DNA from: Chloroflexota bacterium
GTDB taxonomy: Bacteria > Chloroflexota > Limnocylindria > P2-11E
Reading direction: 5' to 3'
NCBI GenBank assembly: GCA_005883625.1
Contig: VBDU01000090.1
Location: 1-36,525, forward strand
DNA: 36,525 bases
The first letter of the stretch is position 1; the number at the start of each line of letters is the position of its first letter. Positions 24,088-32,072 of the stretch are shown piece by piece. The notes below the pieces were generated by a model. That model had not been told where the DNA came from. It did not search any database and was given only the letters and a program-made list of their open reading frames with translations. Both the position numbers and the translations under genes were made by a program.

Positions 24088-24102
24088 AATGGTCTTACCA
24101 TT
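24088..24102. promoter_or_regulatory. GntR/FadR-type operator, copy 4
   Basis: AATGGTCTTACCATT within an 8-bp-arm palindrome (AGAATGGT CTT ACCATTCT, 24086-24104), the longest perfect dyad of the five. It lies between divergent UbiD-3 (start 24073) and the NMT1-type lipoprotein (start 24137). Confidence 0.83.
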
Positions 24103-24136
24103 CTGGCACAGCGACTCCGATGGAGAGGTCTCCCAG

Positions 24137-25171
24137 ATGCGTCGTGCGGTGTCCGTTCCCATCGCGCTCGCGCTCTTCGCCGGTGCCTGCGGCGGCGCCG
24201 GCACCGCGCCCGGATCGGCGAGTTCCGGCGGCGCTGCCGCGACGGCGACCGCGACACCGGCACCCGCTCCGGTCGACCTTCAGGTCTCGTACAGCAACGT
24301 CATCGGCGACGAGCTGCCGCTCTGGGCGACGAAGGAGGGCGGCCTCTTCGAGCAGCAGAAGCTGAACGTGACCCTTCAGAACATCGCGAGCGCGCAGGGC
24401 GTGCCGGCGCTCATCGCCGGACAGACGCAGTTCGCCCAGGTCGGCGGGTCCGAGACGCTCTCGGCGAACGCCGGTGGCGCCGATCTCGTCGTCGTCGCGC
24501 AGATCACCGGCGTGTACCCGTTCGTCCTCGAGGTCTCTTCCGACATCAAGAACACCACCGACCTCAAGGGCAAGAAGGTGGGCGTGTCGAGCGTCGGCTC
24601 GTCGTCCGACATCGCGACGCGGGTCGCGCTGCGCAAGCTCGGTCTCGACCCGGACAAGGACGTCACGATCGTCGCGGTCGGCTCGTCGCAGCAGCGGACC
24701 GCCGCGCTCCTCGCCGGCGCCATCCAGGCCGGCGTCTCGCAGCCGCCCGACTCGATCGCTCTCGAGGAGAAGGGTTTCCACGTCCTCTACGACCTCGCCT
24801 CGCAGAAGCTCCCCTCGGCGAACACGTCGGTAGTCGTGAAACGCGATTACCTGAATGCGAACAGGGGCGTCGTGCAGCGCTACGTCGACGCGCTGTTCCT
24901 CGGGATCAAGAAGGTGAAGTCCGACAGGGCCTTCGGCGTGCAGGTGCTCAAGAAGTATTTCCAGTCGACCGATGACAAGGCGATGGGCGCGACCTACGAG
25001 TTCTACGCGCTCACCGTCACGCCGAGCCAGCCGGTCCCCCGACCGGAACAGTTCGCGGACGCCCAGACGACCCTCGGCGCGACGAACGCGAAGGTCAAGG
25101 ACTACGACGTGACCAAGATGCTCGACCAGAGCTTCACCAAGAGCGCGATCGATCGCGGCCTGGACAAGTAG
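24137..25171 (+). CDS. NMT1/SsuA-type ABC substrate-binding lipoprotein (SBP-3)
   Basis: 344 aa. Lipobox FAGAC (Cys18) and an Ala/Thr/Pro spacer are followed by an NMT1-like fold with EGGLFEQQKLNV, GGSETLSANAGGAD and DLKGKKVGVSS. It resembles SBP-1 along its whole length, so one probably arose by duplication. The ATG is 8 bases after GGAGAGGT. No ATPase or permease is adjacent, and the gene stops 15 bp from the convergent sensor kinase. It likely docks with the NitT/TauT core at 8564-10284. Divergent sharing of operator copy 4 with UbiD-3 suggests it captures the UbiD-3 substrate or a precursor. Confidence 0.9.
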   Translation: MRRAVSVPIALALFAGACGGAGTAPGSASSGGAAATATATPAPAPVDLQVSYSNVIGDELPLWATKEGGLFEQQKLNVTLQNIASAQGVPALIAGQTQFAQVGGSETLSANAGGADLVVVAQITGVYPFVLEVSSDIKNTTDLKGKKVGVSSVGSSSDIATRVALRKLGLDPDKDVTIVAVGSSQQRTAALLAGAIQAGVSQPPDSIALEEKGFHVLYDLASQKLPSANTSVVVKRDYLNANRGVVQRYVDALFLGIKKVKSDRAFGVQVLKKYFQSTDDKAMGATYEFYALTVTPSQPVPRPEQFADAQTTLGATNAKVKDYDVTKMLDQSFTKSAIDRGLDK

Positions 25172-25186
25172 CCGACAACACCAAGG

Positions 25187-26791
25187 TCACGAGCGGCCGG
25201 GAGCGATCGGAAGCGTGAAGCGGAACGTGCTCCCGTGCCCTACTTCGCTCTCGACCCAGATGCGGCCGCCGTGCAGCTCGACGATCTTCTTCGCGAGGGT
25301 GAGGCCAAGGCCCGTGCCCTCGTCCGCGTGGGCGCCCGCCGGCGCCTGACGAAACTCCTCGAAGATCAAGATGCGGTCTTTGGCCGGAATGCCAGGCCCG
25401 GTGTCCGCCACGCTCACGAGGATCTCGCCGTCACGCCGCTCTGCCAAGAGTGCGACCCGGCCGCCGTCCGGGGTGAACTTCACCGCGTTGGTCAGCAGGT
25501 TCACGACGACCTGTTTCACCTTGCGCTGGTCTGCGACGATCACGCCCACCGCGTCCGCGGAGCTCTCGAGCCTCAGTCCGCGCCGCACTGCGCGCTCGCG
25601 CACGAGTCCGAGCGAGGCGTCGAGCACGTCTGGTAGCGCGAACTCCGCGAGCTCGAGCTCCATCCGACCGGCTTCCACCTTGGAGAGGTCGAGGATGTCG
25701 TTCACGAGCGCGAGCTGATGGCGCCCGGCCGCCTGGATGTCCTTGACGTAGTCGGCCTGACGCTCGTTGAGCTCGCCGAACATGCGCTGCGACAAGACGT
25801 CGGAGAAGCCGATGATCGCATTCAGAGGCGTCCGCAGCTCATGCGACATGTTCGCGAGGAATTCGCTCTTGGCACGATCAGCGGCAGCAACGGCCGCGGA
25901 GAGCGCGATCGTGCGCGAACCGACGCGGCCGAGCACGACGGCGCCGACGATGAGCAGCGCGATGAGTGCGAGGCGGACGGCGCGCTGACCGGCGAGGGCG
26001 GCATCGAGATTGGCGATGTCGGCGACGGGCCGTAGCGCGAAGAGTCGCCAGCCGGTCGCATTCACGGTCGCGCTTGCCGTGAAGCCGCGGTCCGACGCCG
26101 ATCCATCCGGGGCTCGAGCCAGGAGGTTCCCGAGCTGATCGGATACCTGCACCGTCTGGCCGGGAACGATGGCCGAGCGCAGCACGTCCGCGACGAACGA
26201 GAGCGGGACGTCGGCGACGAGCCTCCGCGGGCCGGGCGTGGTCCCTACGAGCGCGACCGTCGGAGACCCCGCGCCGTGCCGCACCACCCTGATCCGGTCG
26301 CTGTTCGACCCGGCGAGGGGCGTCGCGTAGTCGGACTCGGGGCGATCACGCGCGAGAGCCTCGTCGCGGGGAAATTGACCGAGAATGCCGGACTGGTTGT
26401 CCATAAGCATCAGTCGTTCGATCGACGGGCTCATGACGCTTTTCTGCGAGCCGAGGGTGCGCTGGATGGCGTCGAAGTTCGGGTTTACGAAACCTCCCGT
26501 CGTGATCGCGCCAGAGACGCTGACGTTCAGCGCGGCGCGGATCTCGTCGCTCCGGGCGGCGCCGATCACTTCGGCATGCAGGTCGGCGATCCGTGTCGAG
26601 AGGAGCCTCGCGGCTCGCTCCGCGAGGTCGGTCGCGGCGGCGATCTCCGCTCGGACCGCGCGGTCGCGGGCGTCGGCCGCCGCGAGCTCCCCGACGGCGG
26701 CGATCGGCAGCGCGACCAGCAGCGTCACGAGGATCGGCAGGCGGTACCAGGCTCGGAAGAGGACGTCGCTCGGGGAGCGCCGCGCCGCCAT
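25187..26791 (-). CDS. Membrane sensor histidine kinase (orphan)
   Basis: About 534 aa. A first transmembrane helix (about 18-35, [15 protein letters not shown]) and a second (about 270-290, [13 protein letters not shown]) flank a 220-residue extracytoplasmic sensor of probable dCache/PAS-like fold. Then come the HisKA domain with [14 protein letters not shown] (phospho-His) and HATPase_c with N-box [10 protein letters not shown]1 DTGPGIP and G2 GTGLGL. No receiver domain is fused and no response-regulator gene is in the window. I preferred the ATG at 26791; a GTG at 26821 would add ten residues before a weak match. Operator copy 5 lies between it and UbiD-4, so it may respond to the same compounds. 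Confidence 0.9.
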   Translation of the reverse strand: MAARRSPSDVLFRAWYRLPILVTLLVALPIAAVGELAAADARDRAVRAEIAAATDLAERAARLLSTRIADLHAEVIGAARSDEIRAALNVSVSGAITTGGFVNPNFDAIQRTLGSQKSVMSPSIERLMLMDNQSGILGQFPRDEALARDRPESDYATPLAGSNSDRIRVVRHGAGSPTVALVGTTPGPRRLVADVPLSFVADVLRSAIVPGQTVQVSDQLGNLLARAPDGSASDRGFTASATVNATGWRLFALRPVADIANLDAALAGQRAVRLALIALLIVGAVVLGRVGSRTIALSAAVAAADRAKSEFLANMSHELRTPLNAIIGFSDVLSQRMFGELNERQADYVKDIQAAGRHQLALVNDILDLSKVEAGRMELELAEFALPDVLDASLGLVRERAVRRGLRLESSADAVGVIVADQRKVKQVVVNLLTNAVKFTPDGGRVALLAERRDGEILVSVADTGPGIPAKDRILIFEEFRQAPAGAHADEGTGLGLTLAKKIVELHGGRIWVESEVGHGSTFRFTLPIAPGRS

Positions 26792-26882
26792 GTGCGGGAG
26801 TATCTCCGGCGGCGCGGGCACGGCCGCTCGATCCGTGACGGACCGTCCGTATCCTCAAATACCTGGCGGGCACGAGCGGTCG

Positions 26883-26897
26883 AATGGTCATACCATT
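26883..26897. promoter_or_regulatory. GntR/FadR-type operator, copy 5 (consensus)
   Basis: AATGGTCATACCATT, identical to copy 3. It lies 31 bp before the UbiD-4 start (26929) and 91 bp before the divergent sensor kinase start. An ATG inside the palindrome (26884) opens the UbiD-4 frame, but the true start follows GGAGGGG at 26918-26924. Confidence 0.85.
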
Positions 26898-26928
26898 TGG
26901 TGCACCGGCTTGCTGTTGGAGGGGTGAC

Positions 26929-28533
26929 ATGGCGATCGCGACCAGGAGCCAGCTCCGCGATCCCAAGGGCGGCCCGCAGGCCACGGCCGACGACATCCGC
27001 TCGCTCCCGGCCACCGTGGAGTGGCTCCGCCGCGAGGGCCTCCTCATGGAGACGGACGTCGAGGTCTCGGGCGACCTCGAGCTGACCGGCGTCCAGAAGC
27101 ACTTCGACGGCAGCTACCCCATCCTCTTCAACAACGTCAAGGGCTACCCACACGCCCGCGCGATCACGAACCTCTTCGCGAACATGGACATCGTCGATCG
27201 CTTCTTCGGCTACAAGGACGCGACCGACCGCACCCGCCGCCTCGCGCACGCGCTCACGCACCCGATCCCGAGCGAGGTCGTCCCGCACGACGAGGCGCCG
27301 TGCCAGGAAGAGGTCATCACCGACGACCTCGACGTGAACAAATACATCATGGCGATCCGCCACACTCACCTCGAGGGCGAGATCACCATCGGCTCGGGCA
27401 ACAGCGTCGTCGTCGGGAAGTATTTCTGGGGCGGCAGCCACATCGGCTACAACCGCATGAACTTCCGCTGGGGGAACGTGGGGACGTTCCAGAGCTCTCC
27501 CGGCTCGCACATGTGGCAGATCATCACGGATCACTACAACGACACGGAGCCGATCCCGCTCACCGTCTGCTTCGGCCTCCCGGTCGCGTCGACGCTCCTC
27601 GCGGGCGGCGGCTTCGACTACGTCGTGCTGCCGCGGGGCGGCGACGAGCTCGGCGCCGCGGGCGCGGTGCAGGGCTTCCCGACGCGCCTGGTGAAGGCGC
27701 GGACCGTCGATGCGTACGCCGTGGCCGACAGCGAGTACGTCCTCGAGGGCTACCTCTACCCCAAGGACAAGCGCTACGAGACGAAGGAGGCCGAGGAGCA
27801 CGACACGCAGGGCCGGTTCCACTTCCACCCCGAGTGGGCCGGGTACATGGGGAAGGCGTACCGCACGCAGTCGTTCCACGTCACCGGCATCACGATGCGC
27901 AAGCGCGCCAGTCGCCCGCTCATCTACCCGATGGGCGTGCACATGTACGACTGCAACAACATCGACACGACGGTCCGCGAGGCCGCCTTCTACGAGCTCT
28001 GCGACCGCATCCAGCCGGGCCTCATCAAGGACGTGAACATCCCGTTCCCGATGACCGACTGGGCCGGCTGCATCCTGCAGGTCAAGAAGCGGCTCAAGAC
28101 CGACGACGGCTGGGTGCGCAACTTCATCGCGGCGTCGATGGCCTGCAGTGCCGGACTGCGCCTGTGCATCGCGGTCGACGCCGACGTCGACATCTACTCG
28201 ATGGACGACATCATCTGGTCCCTCACGACGCGCGTGAACCCGAACCAGGATCTCCTCAAGCCCGTGCCCGGCGGGGCGGGGCAGACGTTCATCCCGTCCG
28301 AGCGCGTCACCGCCGGCAGCGCGGAGTGGACCGGGATGAACATCCGCTTCGAGGGCGGGATGGGCATCGACGCGACGGTGCCGTACGGCCTCGAGAAGGA
28401 CTTCATGCGTCCCGTGTATCCGATCGACAGGGTCGACCCGAAGCACTGGTTCGATCCGGACCAGATCGCCAAGGGCAAGGCGCTCATGAGCTCGCAGTCC
28501 TGGGCGGAGGTGCTCGCGCGCACCGGACGCTGA
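26929..28533 (+). CDS. Divergent UbiD-family enzyme with altered active site (UbiD-4)
   Basis: 534 aa. Asn175, Arg180 (NRMNFR), His194 (SPGSH) and Glu240 (GDELGAAGA) match the metal/prFMN set, so cofactor binding looks intact. The usual EGPFGEWTGYY segment is instead GRFHFHPEWAGYM (about 295-306) after a 12-residue insertion. Glu302 matches the second catalytic Glu, but the first, five residues earlier, is Phe297 with His on both sides. The E-R-E triad is therefore incomplete. Class III CoA-transferase genes follow at once (11-bp gap), which suggests a CoA-thioester substrate, as in phthaloyl-CoA decarboxylase. The ATG has a strong Shine-Dalgarno, and operator copy 5 lies upstream. The UbiD family is certain. 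Substrate and direction are inference. Confidence 0.88.
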   Translation: MAIATRSQLRDPKGGPQATADDIRSLPATVEWLRREGLLMETDVEVSGDLELTGVQKHFDGSYPILFNNVKGYPHARAITNLFANMDIVDRFFGYKDATDRTRRLAHALTHPIPSEVVPHDEAPCQEEVITDDLDVNKYIMAIRHTHLEGEITIGSGNSVVVGKYFWGGSHIGYNRMNFRWGNVGTFQSSPGSHMWQIITDHYNDTEPIPLTVCFGLPVASTLLAGGGFDYVVLPRGGDELGAAGAVQGFPTRLVKARTVDAYAVADSEYVLEGYLYPKDKRYETKEAEEHDTQGRFHFHPEWAGYMGKAYRTQSFHVTGITMRKRASRPLIYPMGVHMYDCNNIDTTVREAAFYELCDRIQPGLIKDVNIPFPMTDWAGCILQVKKRLKTDDGWVRNFIAASMACSAGLRLCIAVDADVDIYSMDDIIWSLTTRVNPNQDLLKPVPGGAGQTFIPSERVTAGSAEWTGMNIRFEGGMGIDATVPYGLEKDFMRPVYPIDRVDPKHWFDPDQIAKGKALMSSQSWAEVLARTGR

Positions 28534-28544
28534 TGCCGGCGTAG

Positions 28545-29520
28545 ATGCTGGACGGCCTTCGCGTCCTCGAGATCGCGAGCACGGCGGTGGCCCCCGGGAG
28601 CGAGGCTGCGGCCGCGCACGCGACGCGAATACTCGCCGACCTCGGCGCGGACGTGGTGAAGCTCGAGCCGGAGCAGGGAGATGGCGCGCGGCGCCGCCCG
28701 CCGTTCGTCGAGGGCGTCCCGAATGTGGACGGCTCGTGCTGGTGGATCCCGCTCGACGCGAACAAGCGGAGCGCGACGATCTCGCGGGGCGCGCTGGCGA
28801 CCTTCCTGCGCGGCGCGGACGTGGTCGTGCAGGGTCAGGTCATGACGCATTACGAGGACGTCGCGCGGGCAAATCCCACGGCCGTTCTCGTCACGATCAC
28901 GCCCTACGGGACGACCGGCCCGCTCGCGGGCGCGCCGGCGTCCGACCTCGAGATCACCGCCGCGAGCGGCAGCCTCTGGCTCGCGGGCGAGCCCGGCCGC
29001 GCGCCGGTCCGCTCGACGCTGCCCCAGTCGCCGTTCTGGATGGGGATGTACGGCGCCATGGGGGCGCTCGTCGCGCTCGCGGCCCGTGCCCGGACCGGCC
29101 GCGGGCAGGAGGTCGACGTGTCGGGGCAGGCGAGCCTGGCGACGGTCCACCCTCCGGCGATCGTCCACTGGGACGTCATCACGGAGGCGCACGAGCGCCT
29201 CGGAGCCGCGCTCATCGGCCGGAGCATCGTCGGCGCGCGCTTCCGCAACCTCTGGCGCTGCGCCGACGGCTACGTCAGCTTCGCGATCCAGGGCGGGCCG
29301 ATCGGCCGCCACACCGGGCGGCAGCTCGCGGCGTGGATGAAGGAGAAGGGCGCGCTCGACGACGTCATCGGTGCGATCGACTGGGACACCTTCGACAACC
29401 GCGTGCTCACGCAGGCTCAGGTCGACCGGCTCGAGGCCTCCGTGGAGAGCTTCCTCCTCACCCTCACGAAGCGCGAGTTCTTCGCCGGGGTGATCGCGCG
29501 GAACATGCTCGGCTACCCGG
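28545..29520 (+). CDS. CaiB/BaiF (class III) CoA-transferase domain, C-terminus disrupted
   Basis: About 325 recognisable residues: LDGLRVLEIAS, ADLGADVVKLEPEQGDG, ITPYGTTGPLAG and TGRGQEVDVSG are family motifs. The catalytic Asp expected before the MGMYGAMGALVAL helix is missing (Pro/Ser there: PQSPFWMG), so this domain is probably not catalytic by itself. Similarity fades after ARNMLGYPAS (about 29520), roughly 60 residues short of normal. No in-frame stop follows until 32066. Codon third-position bias moves to the frame of the next CoA-transferase from about 29521. A +1 shift would fuse the two domains. I end the feature where coding in this frame seems to stop. Substrate unknown; a partner of UbiD-4. 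Confidence 0.75.
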
Positions 29521-29523
29521 CGT

Positions 29524-29540
29524 CGGACGCACGGCGTCCG
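29524..29540 (+). repeat. Hairpin at the frame junction of the CoA-transferase pair
   Basis: CGGACGC-ACG-GCGTCCG, a perfect 7-bp stem with a three-base loop, lies exactly where the coding signal changes frame between the two CaiB/BaiF domains. It could stimulate frameshifting, or have caused a sequencing or assembly slip. Confidence 0.45.
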
Positions 29541-29574
29541 GCCGACGCTTCGCCGCGGCCCGCCGTCGCTCTAC

Positions 29575-30894
29575 GTGCCGACCGCGACCCTGTCGTGGGC
29601 GCCCGGCGGCGACTGGCGGCTGATCGCCGAGCAGCGCTCGCGGGCGACGACGGTGCTGCGCGCGTCGGAGGCCTCCGGCGTCAGCGCGACCGCGACGCTG
29701 GCCGCGCCGGCGGCAGCGGCGGGCGCGCTCGCGGGGCTTCGCGTCGTCGAGCTTGGCTGGGCCGCCGCGGGCCCGTTCGTGGGGAAGTACCTCGCCAACC
29801 ACGGCGCCGAGGTCATTCACCTCGAATCGCGACAGGCCCTCGACCCGTTCCGCACCACATATCCGCCGTTCAAGGGCGAGCCCGCGCCGGACCGCGCGGG
29901 CATGTTCGCGTTCTACAACGACGGCAAGCGCGGCGCGACCCTGAACCTGCGCGATCCGCGCGCCGCCGACCTCGCACTGCGGCTCGTCGCGAAGGCGGAC
30001 GTCGTCATCGAGAGCTTCCCCGCGGGGACGCTCGCCCGGCGCGGGCTCTCACACGAGGCGATGCGGCGCGCCCGGCCCGACGTCGTCGTCCTTTCGAGCT
30101 GCAACCAGGGGCAGACCGGTCCGCATGCGCAGCATCCGGGCTACGGGAGCCAGCTCACCGCCCTCGCCGGCTTCAACGAGCTCCTCGGCGAGCCGGACCG
30201 CTCGCCGGTGATCCTCTACGGGCCGTACATCGACTACATCGCGGTCGGCTACGGCGTCATCGCGATCCTCGCCGCGCTCGAGCGCCGGCGGCGCACCGGC
30301 GAGGGTTGCCTCATCGACCTCTCGCAGTACGAGGCCGGGCTCCAGTTCATGGCGCCCGCGCTCCTCGAGCTCGCCGCGAACGGGACCGTGCCGACGCGCG
30401 CCGGCAACCGCGACCCGCAGGCGCGGCCGCACGGCGTGTACCGCTGTGCGGACGGCGACGACGCCTGGGTCGCGCTCAGCGTGTGGAGCGCAGACGAGTG
30501 GTCCAGCTTCCGCGAGGCGGTCGCGCACCCCGAATGGTCGCGCGACGACCCGCGCCTCGACGCGCTCGTGGAGGGGTGGACGCGCGAGCGGACACGGGAC
30601 GAGGTGACCGCCACCCTCCGCCGCGCCGGCCTCCGCGTGCAGCCGGTCCTCACGATCCCCGAGCTCCGCGAGGACGAGCAGCTCCGGCACCGTGCGTTCT
30701 GGCGGAGCGTCCCGCACCCGGTCCTCGAGTCGATCACCGTCATGGCGCCGCCGTTCATCCTGTCGGATACGCCCGCTGTGCTCGAGCGCGCCGGTCCGAC
30801 GCTCGGCCAGGACAACGGCTACGTCTTCCGCGAGCTCCTCGGTCTCGACGAGTCGGAGTACCGTGCGCTCGAAGCCGAGGGGGTGTTCGCGTGA
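29575..30894 (+). CDS. CaiB/BaiF (class III) CoA-transferase, catalytic member
   Basis: 439 aa from a GTG. After an Ala-rich lead, the family fold starts at about residue 45 with LAGLRVVELGWAAAGPF and ANHGAEVIHLES. VLSSCNQGQTGP is the substrate loop region. The GPYIDYIAVGYGVIAILAAL segment keeps an Asp at the position of the catalytic aspartate that forms the acyl-anhydride/thioester intermediates. RRTGEGCLIDLSQYEA follows. It moves CoA between acids. With an Asp-less partner upstream it resembles two-subunit enzymes such as benzylsuccinate CoA-transferase. The start is uncertain: GTG at 29653 is also possible, or fusion to the upstream domain by frameshift. The stop overlaps the isomerase GTG (GTGA). 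Confidence 0.88.
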   Translation: MPTATLSWAPGGDWRLIAEQRSRATTVLRASEASGVSATATLAAPAAAAGALAGLRVVELGWAAAGPFVGKYLANHGAEVIHLESRQALDPFRTTYPPFKGEPAPDRAGMFAFYNDGKRGATLNLRDPRAADLALRLVAKADVVIESFPAGTLARRGLSHEAMRRARPDVVVLSSCNQGQTGPHAQHPGYGSQLTALAGFNELLGEPDRSPVILYGPYIDYIAVGYGVIAILAALERRRRTGEGCLIDLSQYEAGLQFMAPALLELAANGTVPTRAGNRDPQARPHGVYRCADGDDAWVALSVWSADEWSSFREAVAHPEWSRDDPRLDALVEGWTRERTRDEVTATLRRAGLRVQPVLTIPELREDEQLRHRAFWRSVPHPVLESITVMAPPFILSDTPAVLERAGPTLGQDNGYVFRELLGLDESEYRALEAEGVFA

Positions 30895-32066
30895 GGATCG
30901 CCGGGGGGACGGGGGGGCAGAGCCCCTCCGACCGTTCCCCCAACGCCGCGGAGGAGATCGCTCGCCGCAAGGGGGAGCACCTCTCCCTCGCCGCGGAGGC
31001 CGACGTCGAGACGCGGACCGCCGCGGGCTGGGACGACATCCACCTCGTGCACGATGCGTTGCCCGACATCGACGCGAGCGACGTCGACCTCGGCACCACG
31101 TTCCTCGGACATCGTCTGAAGCTGCCGCTCGTGATCTCCGGCATGACCGGGGGGCACGGGCGCGCCCTCGCCGTCAACGAGCTGCTCGCGCGCGTGGCCG
31201 AGCGGTCCGGCATCGCGATCGGCGTCGGGAGCCAGCGCGCCGCGCTGCGCGACCCCATGCTCGTGCCGACGTATTCGATCGTCCGCGAGACGGCGCCGCA
31301 CGCGTTCGTCATCGCGAACCTCGGGATCTCCCAGCTGGTGAAGCAAGACCGCGAGTCGCCGCTCGGCGCCAAGGACGTCGCGACCATCGTGTCGATGGTG
31401 AAGGCCGACGCTCTGGCCATCCATCTGAACTACCTCGAGGAGTCCGTGCAGCCGGAGGGACAGACGCGCGCACGAGGAGCCGCGAGCGCGATCCGCGCGG
31501 TCGCCCTGCGCTCGCGCGTTCCCGTCATCGCGAAGGAGACGGGCGCGGGCATCACGCGCGAGGTCGCGCTCCGCCTGCGCCGCGCGGGCGTGAAGGCCGT
31601 CGACGTGGGCGGCGTCGGCGGGACCTCCTTCGCGGCGGTCGAGGCGCTTCGCGCGGCGGCGCACGGCGACGTCGCGCGCATGAGCCTCGGGGAACGCTTC
31701 CGCGACTGGGGCGTCCCGACCGCCGTCGCGGTCCTCGGCGCCGCCGGCGCCGGTCTGCCGATCATCGCGACCGGTGGCGTGCGGAGCGGGCTCGACGCCG
31801 CGAAGGCGCTCGCCATCGGCGCGACGCTCGTCGGGGTCGGCCGGCCGCTCCTGCAGGCGGCGCTCCGCGGCGAGGAGGCGGTCGTCCGTTGGGTCGACGA
31901 CTTCGCGCTCGAGCTCCGCACCGCGATCTTCCTCTCGGGCGGCCGCCGGAGCGCGGACCTCGCGCGCGCGCCGGTCGTGTTCACCGGAGCGACGAAGGCA
32001 TGGCTCGAGCAGCTTGGCTACGCGCGCCGCGCGAGCGGCGCCCGATCTGGACGCCGCTCGCGCTAG
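30891..32066 (+). CDS. fni: Isopentenyl-diphosphate delta-isomerase, type 2 (FMN-dependent)
   Basis: 391 aa. Hallmarks of IDI-2: RRKGEHLSLA, WDDIHLVHDALPDID, PLVISGMTGGHGRALAVN, GIAIGVGSQRAAL, HLNYLEE and ATGGVRSGLDAAKAL, over a TIM barrel binding FMN. It interconverts IPP and DMAPP. DMAPP (or its monophosphate) is the prenyl donor for UbiX, so its place as the last gene of the UbiD-4/CoA-transferase operon fits cofactor supply. The GTG start overlaps the upstream stop. The first 20 residues are Gly/Ser-rich and come from a hairpin repeat (30903-30932) rather than from family sequence. The gene converges with the tail-tube-like gene, with 6 bp between them. Confidence 0.93.
   Translation: MRIAGGTGGQSPSDRSPNAAEEIARRKGEHLSLAAEADVETRTAAGWDDIHLVHDALPDIDASDVDLGTTFLGHRLKLPLVISGMTGGHGRALAVNELLARVAERSGIAIGVGSQRAALRDPMLVPTYSIVRETAPHAFVIANLGISQLVKQDRESPLGAKDVATIVSMVKADALAIHLNYLEESVQPEGQTRARGAASAIRAVALRSRVPVIAKETGAGITREVALRLRRAGVKAVDVGGVGGTSFAAVEALRAAAHGDVARMSLGERFRDWGVPTAVAVLGAAGAGLPIIATGGVRSGLDAAKALAIGATLVGVGRPLLQAALRGEEAVVRWVDDFALELRTAIFLSGGRRSADLARAPVVFTGATKAWLEQLGYARRASGARSGRRSR
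30903..30932 (+). repeat. GC-rich hairpin repeat, copy 2
   Basis: A G-run, AC, another G-run, then a stem CGGGGGGGC-AGA-GCCCCTCCG (30910-30930, one G-T pair) followed by AC. It aligns closely with 14577-14604. It encodes the non-conserved N-terminus of the isomerase, 9 bases after the CoA-transferase stop. Confidence 0.6.
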
Positions 32067-32072
32067 CTCGGG

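Noticed and set aside
26884..26928. Start of UbiD-4 at the ATG inside the operator
   Set aside because: That ATG is part of the repeated palindrome. The ATG at 26929 has a strong Shine-Dalgarno and the expected N-terminus.
28545..32066. A single 1173-residue frame joining the first CoA-transferase to the isomerase
   Set aside because: The middle third is Arg/Ala-rich antiphase reading of the second CoA-transferase, which has clear family motifs in another frame. The in-frame join is a by-product of GC-rich sequence with few stops.
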